A stretch of 6,746 nucleotides of DNA from Chloroflexota bacterium (GTDB taxonomy: Bacteria; Chloroflexota; Limnocylindria; Limnocylindrales; CSP1-4): the NCBI GenBank assembly GCA_013696275.1, contig JACCYW010000008.1, positions 1 to 6,746 on the forward strand, read 5' to 3'. Made by a program: the position numbers and the translations under genes. Positions 5,044 through 6,746 of the stretch are shown in pieces. Under the pieces are notes generated by a model. The model worked only from the letters and a program-made list of their open reading frames with translations, was not told the DNA's origin and ran no database searches. Each line of letters begins with the position of its first letter. Within the stretch, counting starts at the first letter, position 1.

Positions 5044-5552
5044 CAGCGGAGGGCTCCGGGAGGCGGGATGACGAAGGACAGGATGGCCTCACAGGCCGCT
5101 TCGCCATCGACCGACGCCAAGCCACGTCCCCGTCCGAAGCGTCGCCCGAGCTTGTCCATGGTGACCTCCAGGGTGAGCCGATCGCCCGGCTGGACGATGC
5201 GCTTGAAGCGGCAGGCGTCGATGCCGGCGAACAGGCCGAGGCGTTCAGCCATGCCGGGTTGCCGGGCGACATACACGGCCATGGTCTGAGCCAATGCCTC
5301 CACCTGCAGCACGCCCGGCATCACCGGCAGTTGCGGGAAATGGCCCTGGAAGAACCATTCCGTGGCCGTGACTCCCTTCTCGCCGCGGATGTAGCCGCGC
5401 CCGGGATCGTACTCGACGATCCGGTCGACCAACAGGAATGGCCAGCGGTGCGGGATGAGCGCGGCTATCTCGCTGGTCGTGAGAAGCGGACCCAAGGGCG
5501 GCGCGGCCGCCAGCTCTGCCGCGAGGTCGGCCGCGGGCACGGCGCGCGTCAT
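5043..5552 (-). CDS. fabZ: 3-hydroxyacyl-ACP dehydratase FabZ
   Basis: FabZ dehydrates beta-hydroxyacyl-ACP to trans-2-enoyl-ACP. The 169-residue hotdog-fold protein contains IPHRWPFLLVDRI at 33-45 and the active-site block FFQGHFPQLPVMPGVLQVEALAQ split around H71 and E85, the expected catalytic pair. FKRIVQPGDRL follows at about 115-125, typical of FabZ rather than FabA. It is about 18 residues longer than E. coli FabZ, mostly from an Ala/Pro-rich N-terminus (MTRAVPAADLAAELAAAPP). The conserved domain starts near TTSEIAALIPHR, so a later start is conceivable. The ATG at 5552 is favoured by its ATGA overlap with the accC stop. The 3' end overlaps the phosphoesterase start as TGATG. Its place beside accC, rather than near lpx genes, points to fatty acid synthesis as its role. 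Confidence 0.95.
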   Translation of the reverse strand: MTRAVPAADLAAELAAAPPLGPLLTTSEIAALIPHRWPFLLVDRIVEYDPGRGYIRGEKGVTATEWFFQGHFPQLPVMPGVLQVEALAQTMAVYVARQPGMAERLGLFAGIDACRFKRIVQPGDRLTLEVTMDKLGRRFGRGRGLASVDGEAACEAILSFVIPPPGALR

Positions 5553-6746
5553 GCGTCAGCCCCCACGCCTGCACCGACGACGGGCAGCGGCGAGACCTCG
5601 GCTGCCGGGACGGCCGGCGGTGCGGCTGCGGGGCTGCCCGATCCGGCCAGGAAAGCGGCGCTGCCGATGCGATCGAGCATGTTCGTGGTGAACCGCCCGC
5701 CCAGGAACGACTCATCGCGCAGGAGTGCCTGATGGAAGGACACGTTGGTGCGTATCCCTTCCACCGTGAGCTCGTCGAGTGCCACGCGCGCACGCTCTAC
5801 GGCGGCTGTCCGATCGGGCCCCCAGACGATGAGCTTGCCCAGCAGGGAATCGTAGTAGGGCGGGACTTCGTAGCCGGCGAAGAGATGCGAGTCGAAGCGG
5901 ACGCCCGGTCCGCCGGGGGCCAGGAAGCCTGAGACGTGGCCCGACTGGGGCCGAAAATCGTGCTCCAGGTCCTCGGCGTTGATGCGGAACTCGATGGCGT
6001 GCCCGCGCAACTGGATGTCCGCCTGGCTGTATCCCAGCGGCTCGCCAGCGGCGATGCGTATCTGCTCCGCGACGAGGTCGATGCCGGACAGCATCTCCGT
6101 CACCGGATGCTCGACCTGGATGCGGCAATTGATCTCGATGAAGAAGAAGTCGCCGTTGTGGTCGACCAGGAACTCCAGGGTACCCACGTTCTCATAGCCC
6201 GCCGCGACCGCAGCGCGGATCGCCTTCTCCGCCAGCTCGAGGCGGCGTGCCTCGGACAGCGCTGGTGTCGGGGCCTCCTCCACCATCTTCTGATGTCGAC
6301 GCTGGACCGAGCAGTCGCGCTCACCCACATGGACACCATTGCCATACCGGTCGACGACGACCTGGACCTCCACATGGCGGCTGGCTTCCAGCCAGCGCTC
6401 CAGGTACAGCGAGTCGTCGCCGAAGGCAGCGCGCGCCTCCGAGCGGCACATCGTCAGCGCTTGCTCCAGCTCCCTCGGCGAGCGCACCAGACGCATGCCC
6501 CGTCCACCGCCGCCGGCCGAAGGTTTGATGAGCAAGGGATAGCCCACCCGCTCGGCTTCAGCCAAGGCGTGCCGGTCATCGCCAAGCATGCCGGCCGAGC
6601 CAGGGATGGTGGGCAGCCCGTGGCCGCCGAGCAATCGTCGGGTGCCGGCCTTGGAGGCGAACCTTTCGAGCACACCGGCCGGTGGCCCGATGAAGGTGAT
6701 GCCGTGGGCGCGCGTCATCTCGGCGAAAGCATCGTCCTCCGAGAGG
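5549..6746 (-). CDS. accC: Biotin carboxylase subunit of acetyl-CoA carboxylase, 5' end outside window
   Basis: AccC uses ATP and bicarbonate to carboxylate the biotin on AccB. The visible 398 residues begin LSEDDAFAEM, which matches the family just before GITFIGP, so about 85 N-terminal residues are missing off the right edge. Numbering from the first visible codon, the ATP-grasp lysine is K74 (LIKPSAGGGGRGM). The ERDCSVQRRHQK block and the active-site run E204, N206, R208 (IEINCRIQVEHPVTE) follow. Next come the segments GVRFDSHLFAGYEVPPYYDS and TNVSFHQALLRDESFLGG. The biotin carboxylase domain ends near NMLDRIG. A 38-residue Ala/Pro/Val/Gly tail then runs to the stop (5665-5549), which is absent from E. 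coli AccC and resembles a linker. The stop overlaps fabZ as ATGA. There is no BCCP domain in this protein; it is supplied by the separate accB. Confidence 0.95.
   Translation of the reverse strand, partial: LSEDDAFAEMTRAHGITFIGPPAGVLERFASKAGTRRLLGGHGLPTIPGSAGMLGDDRHALAEAERVGYPLLIKPSAGGGGRGMRLVRSPRELEQALTMCRSEARAAFGDDSLYLERWLEASRHVEVQVVVDRYGNGVHVGERDCSVQRRHQKMVEEAPTPALSEARRLELAEKAIRAAVAAGYENVGTLEFLVDHNGDFFFIEINCRIQVEHPVTEMLSGIDLVAEQIRIAAGEPLGYSQADIQLRGHAIEFRINAEDLEHDFRPQSGHVSGFLAPGGPGVRFDSHLFAGYEVPPYYDSLLGKLIVWGPDRTAAVERARVALDELTVEGIRTNVSFHQALLRDESFLGGRFTTNMLDRIGSAAFLAGSGSPAAAPPAVPAAEVSPLPVVGAGVGADA

Noticed and set aside
4540..5289. Plus-strand open frame of 249 codons opposite the phosphoesterase and fabZ
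   Set aside because: It spans two well-supported minus-strand genes and their junction and shows no domain.

Overview
The window is a compact, GC-rich piece of a bacterial type II fatty acid synthesis (FAS-II) operon. All nine recognisable genes are on the minus strand, so it reads from the right end to the left. Transcription order is accC (5' end outside the window), fabZ, a metallophosphoesterase gene, fabF, accB, fabH, vapB, vapC, fabG (3' end outside the window). Almost every position is coding. The longest gap is 45 bases (1291-1335, ahead of vapB), so no stretch over 300 bases lacks a gene. No tRNA, rRNA, CRISPR array, IS element or clear terminator was seen.

The genes are tightly packed. 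accC/fabZ and mpe/fabF share ATGA overlaps, and fabZ/mpe share TGATG. fabF and accB are 3 bases apart. accB and fabH are joined by a short tandem duplication. vapB/vapC share TTGA and vapC/fabG share GTGA. This points to one polycistronic mRNA with extensive translational coupling. High GC, GTG and TTG starts, and the mixed gene order suggest a high-GC lineage such as Chloroflexota or Actinomycetota. That placement is an inference, and no marker in the window settles it.

Functionally, AccC and AccB are the biotin carboxylase and biotin carrier of acetyl-CoA carboxylase, which makes malonyl-CoA. FabH starts chains, FabF elongates them, FabG reduces the beta-keto group and FabZ dehydrates the product. 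The carboxyltransferase (accA/accD), fabD, acpP and an enoyl reductase are not in the window. The calcineurin-like phosphoesterase between fabZ and fabF has no established role in this pathway.

Two features stand out. First, a complete VapBC-type toxin-antitoxin pair sits between fabH and fabG, and the vapC stop overlaps the fabG GTG start, so a core lipid gene appears translationally coupled to a toxin nuclease. Second, the accB/fabH junction carries a 20-bp tandem duplication. It creates a 7-codon mini-ORF whose start overlaps the accB stop and whose stop overlaps the fabH start. FabH and AccC also carry unusual C-terminal tails.
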